Assembly (NCBI RefSeq): GCF_042242105.1
Contig: NC_092013.1
Span: 7,768,118 to 7,832,117 of the forward strand
Length of the DNA stretch: 64,000 nt
Origin: Pempheris klunzingeri
Taxonomy: Eukaryota > Chordata > Actinopteri > Acropomatiformes > Pempheridae
Reading direction: 5' to 3'
Shown here piece by piece: positions 62,271 to 64,000 of this stretch (the first letter of the stretch is position 1; each line of letters starts with the position of its first letter). The notes beneath the pieces were generated by a model, which saw only the letters and a list, made by a program, of their open reading frames with translations, was not told where the DNA came from and did no database searches. The position numbers were made by a program, and so were the translations under genes.

Positions 62271-62784
62271 ACTGTAAGTCACGTAGGAGTCAAAGTCCGG
62301 TCACATTTGTAGAGTATCATAGTGACAAGAGTAATTACTTTAAATGAGGCATATCTCAACATATTGTGAAAACCAGATCGCTGTATCAGACTTGCCTGAA
62401 GATTTAAATGCCAAATAGGGATGGTGCTTCTTGTGCCATCATATTTACATACTATTATTCTGAGTTTAATTCTGCCACCTTGTTTTTTTTTTAAGAGATG
62501 AAATTGTTTTGGGAAGGGATGCAATCCAGTTTTGAGTAAAATATTAATCAGACAATTTCCGTGTTTGTTGTCTTTAAAAAAACAAAAGTGTGGTCTCAAG
62601 TGACATTCAGTGCCAATGCAATTAGTTTGCCTCGGTCCCTTTGGAGTTTTTCATGTTTTATTGATTCATAATCGTCAGTCTCAGTGGATTCATTACGGTT
62701 TTTAGGCACTAATCAACTGAAAATGCAACAAGGGCGGGGGGTGGGGGATCAGCTAAATCTTTCCCAAATCTGAAATAATTGAAT

Positions 62785-63230
62785 GTATATGTATTCACCC
62801 TCTTCAAGTCAATATAGAGGCAGTTTGACAGCCTTGAGTCTATCGTATAGCGATAGATCTGTTTTTAAAGCCATCTATGTGCAGAGTTGACTTCATGTTT
62901 AGGGTTGTTGTCTTGCTGTGGAATAAATCATCTCATCTCAGGTTTTCCCACAAGATATCTCTGTGCTTTGCTGCATTTATTTTCCCCATCACAAGCCTTG
63001 CGGGGCGTGCTGCAGAGAAAGCCCCCTAGGCAAAGGCTGTCCATTATATATTTGTGCTGATGTGCACTTCCACTTCTACCACAGCATGTAGCGTAATGGT
63101 CTGAAATCTTATTTTGGTCCCATCGGGCCATTAAACCTCCTCTCCAACATGCTTTTTTGTTCACATATTTTTTATTTCATCAATGTTTTTCTCCAACAAT
63201 CTGCGACTGAAGAAGCCCCCAGGCTACAGA
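62785..63230. mobile_element. Degenerate Tc1-like element remnant
   Basis: Phrases such as GTATTCACCCTCTTCAAGTC, TTTAGGGTTGTTGTCTTGCT, GAAATCTTATTTTGGTCCCA and TCGGGCCATTAAACCTCCTC correspond, in order, to the antisense of Tc1-type transposase regions common in fish. The copy is old, with many substitutions and gaps, and I could not define its ends. Confidence 0.65.
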
Positions 63231-64000
63231 ACTTATTCACAGCGTCTCCCTTCCCTCCTAATGAACCACATGCCCCCTTCACACTTGCCGTAAGTCTCTT
63301 GTGCCGTTGTCACCAACACTCTGTTTTTGAGAACAACCTGCTTTTAGCAGTGTCATTTAATCTTAAACACTGTCATTGTTTAAGATGGCTTTTTTTCACA
63401 GCAGACTCGTCACAGTAGGAAAAGCACAAGTAATAAAGATAACATTAAAGATGGCTCTGTTCTAAGTGAAACAACAAAGTGCAATTTAGCCTTCATTCAT
63501 TTTATTATCGACGTGCTGTGACATATCAAATATTCTTCCATGAAAAAGACCTCTGTGTTTTGGCCTTCAGACCTCATGATATAGTTTTACAAATTCACTA
63601 ATCAGCTGTTGCACCTTCCAGTGTTGTCAGCTCACACCTCCTTGTTCATTATGATTTCCATTCAGATAATTATGCAGCTTCTAGAGACAATTGATGGCAC
63701 TTAAACGCCACAATAAATGGGTGAATCCTGGCACTCGTGCAATCAATTATGAAGTTTTATACCTATGGGTATTTTTTAATTTTGCTTTCTTTGTTTGGTA
63801 AGTGTCTTATCTGTTCATTAGTGACAAGTAACAAGTACAATGTTGTGATTTAGTGGTGAAGCAAAGTCCAAGGTGATAATAATATAGGAAATGTACATTA
63901 TTTCTATTTATTAATGCTGCATAGTTCAGTCATGGTTTCTTTCCTGGGAGATATCTTCTTCCAGTAAACACTGATGTGCTCGTAGCCATTTAACTGGGGT
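63231..64000. other. Right-end intergenic DNA
   Basis: AT-rich DNA with no coding frame, RNA gene or repeat that I can identify. Confidence 0.5.

Overview
This window is vertebrate nuclear DNA, most probably from a percomorph teleost. Genes are split by GT-AG introns, CA/TG microsatellites are frequent, and the dispersed repeats (Tc1-like and hAT elements plus several short families) look like those common in spiny-rayed fish. I found no bacterial, phage or CRISPR features. Every coding call below was built by joining exons by eye and checking that reading phase is kept across each splice junction.

Layout, left to right. 89-690 (-): the first two coding exons of ddx19, a DEAD-box RNA helicase that runs off the left edge. 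691-14500: a gene-poor interval. 14513-17280 (-): camk2n1, a small CaMKII inhibitor with two coding exons, a long 3' UTR and a GC-rich, TATA-containing promoter. 19750-26927 (-) and 30831-33629 (+): two trypsin-fold serine protease genes of five coding exons each, arranged head to head. 34365-36282 (+): cda, cytidine deaminase, four exons. Directly after it, 37160-38694 is a nearly identical tandem copy of the 3' half of cda. 39869-48100 (-): dnajc16, fifteen coding exons. 50220-51239 (+): b3galt6, with an intronless CDS. 53695-55487 (-): a FAM107-family gene. 59547-61512 (+): tmem167b (Kish-B), three coding exons. The rest to 64000 is its 3' UTR and an old Tc1-like remnant.

The genes do not form a pathway. 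They are independent vertebrate genes: mRNA export, CaMKII control, secreted proteolysis, pyrimidine salvage, an ER-type J-protein, proteoglycan linker synthesis, an actin-associated stress protein and a secretory-pathway membrane protein. cda, camk2n1, dnajc16 and b3galt6 have human orthologues on 1p36, so part of the linkage appears ancient.

I do not see an undescribed multi-gene system. Most worth a second look are: (1) the tandem 3'-half duplication of cda, whose copied exons encode unchanged protein; (2) an Arg-Ser repeat tract in the tail of DNAJC16 that I do not recall in the human protein; (3) a perfect 25-bp hairpin in unique sequence at 18463-18517; (4) a 590-bp Tc1 derivative ending about 21 bp from a protease splice donor; (5) a 1.29-kb hAT element with an exact 8-bp target duplication and a zinc-finger-like coding remnant; and (6) a CAMK2N1 protein with a diverged C-terminus.
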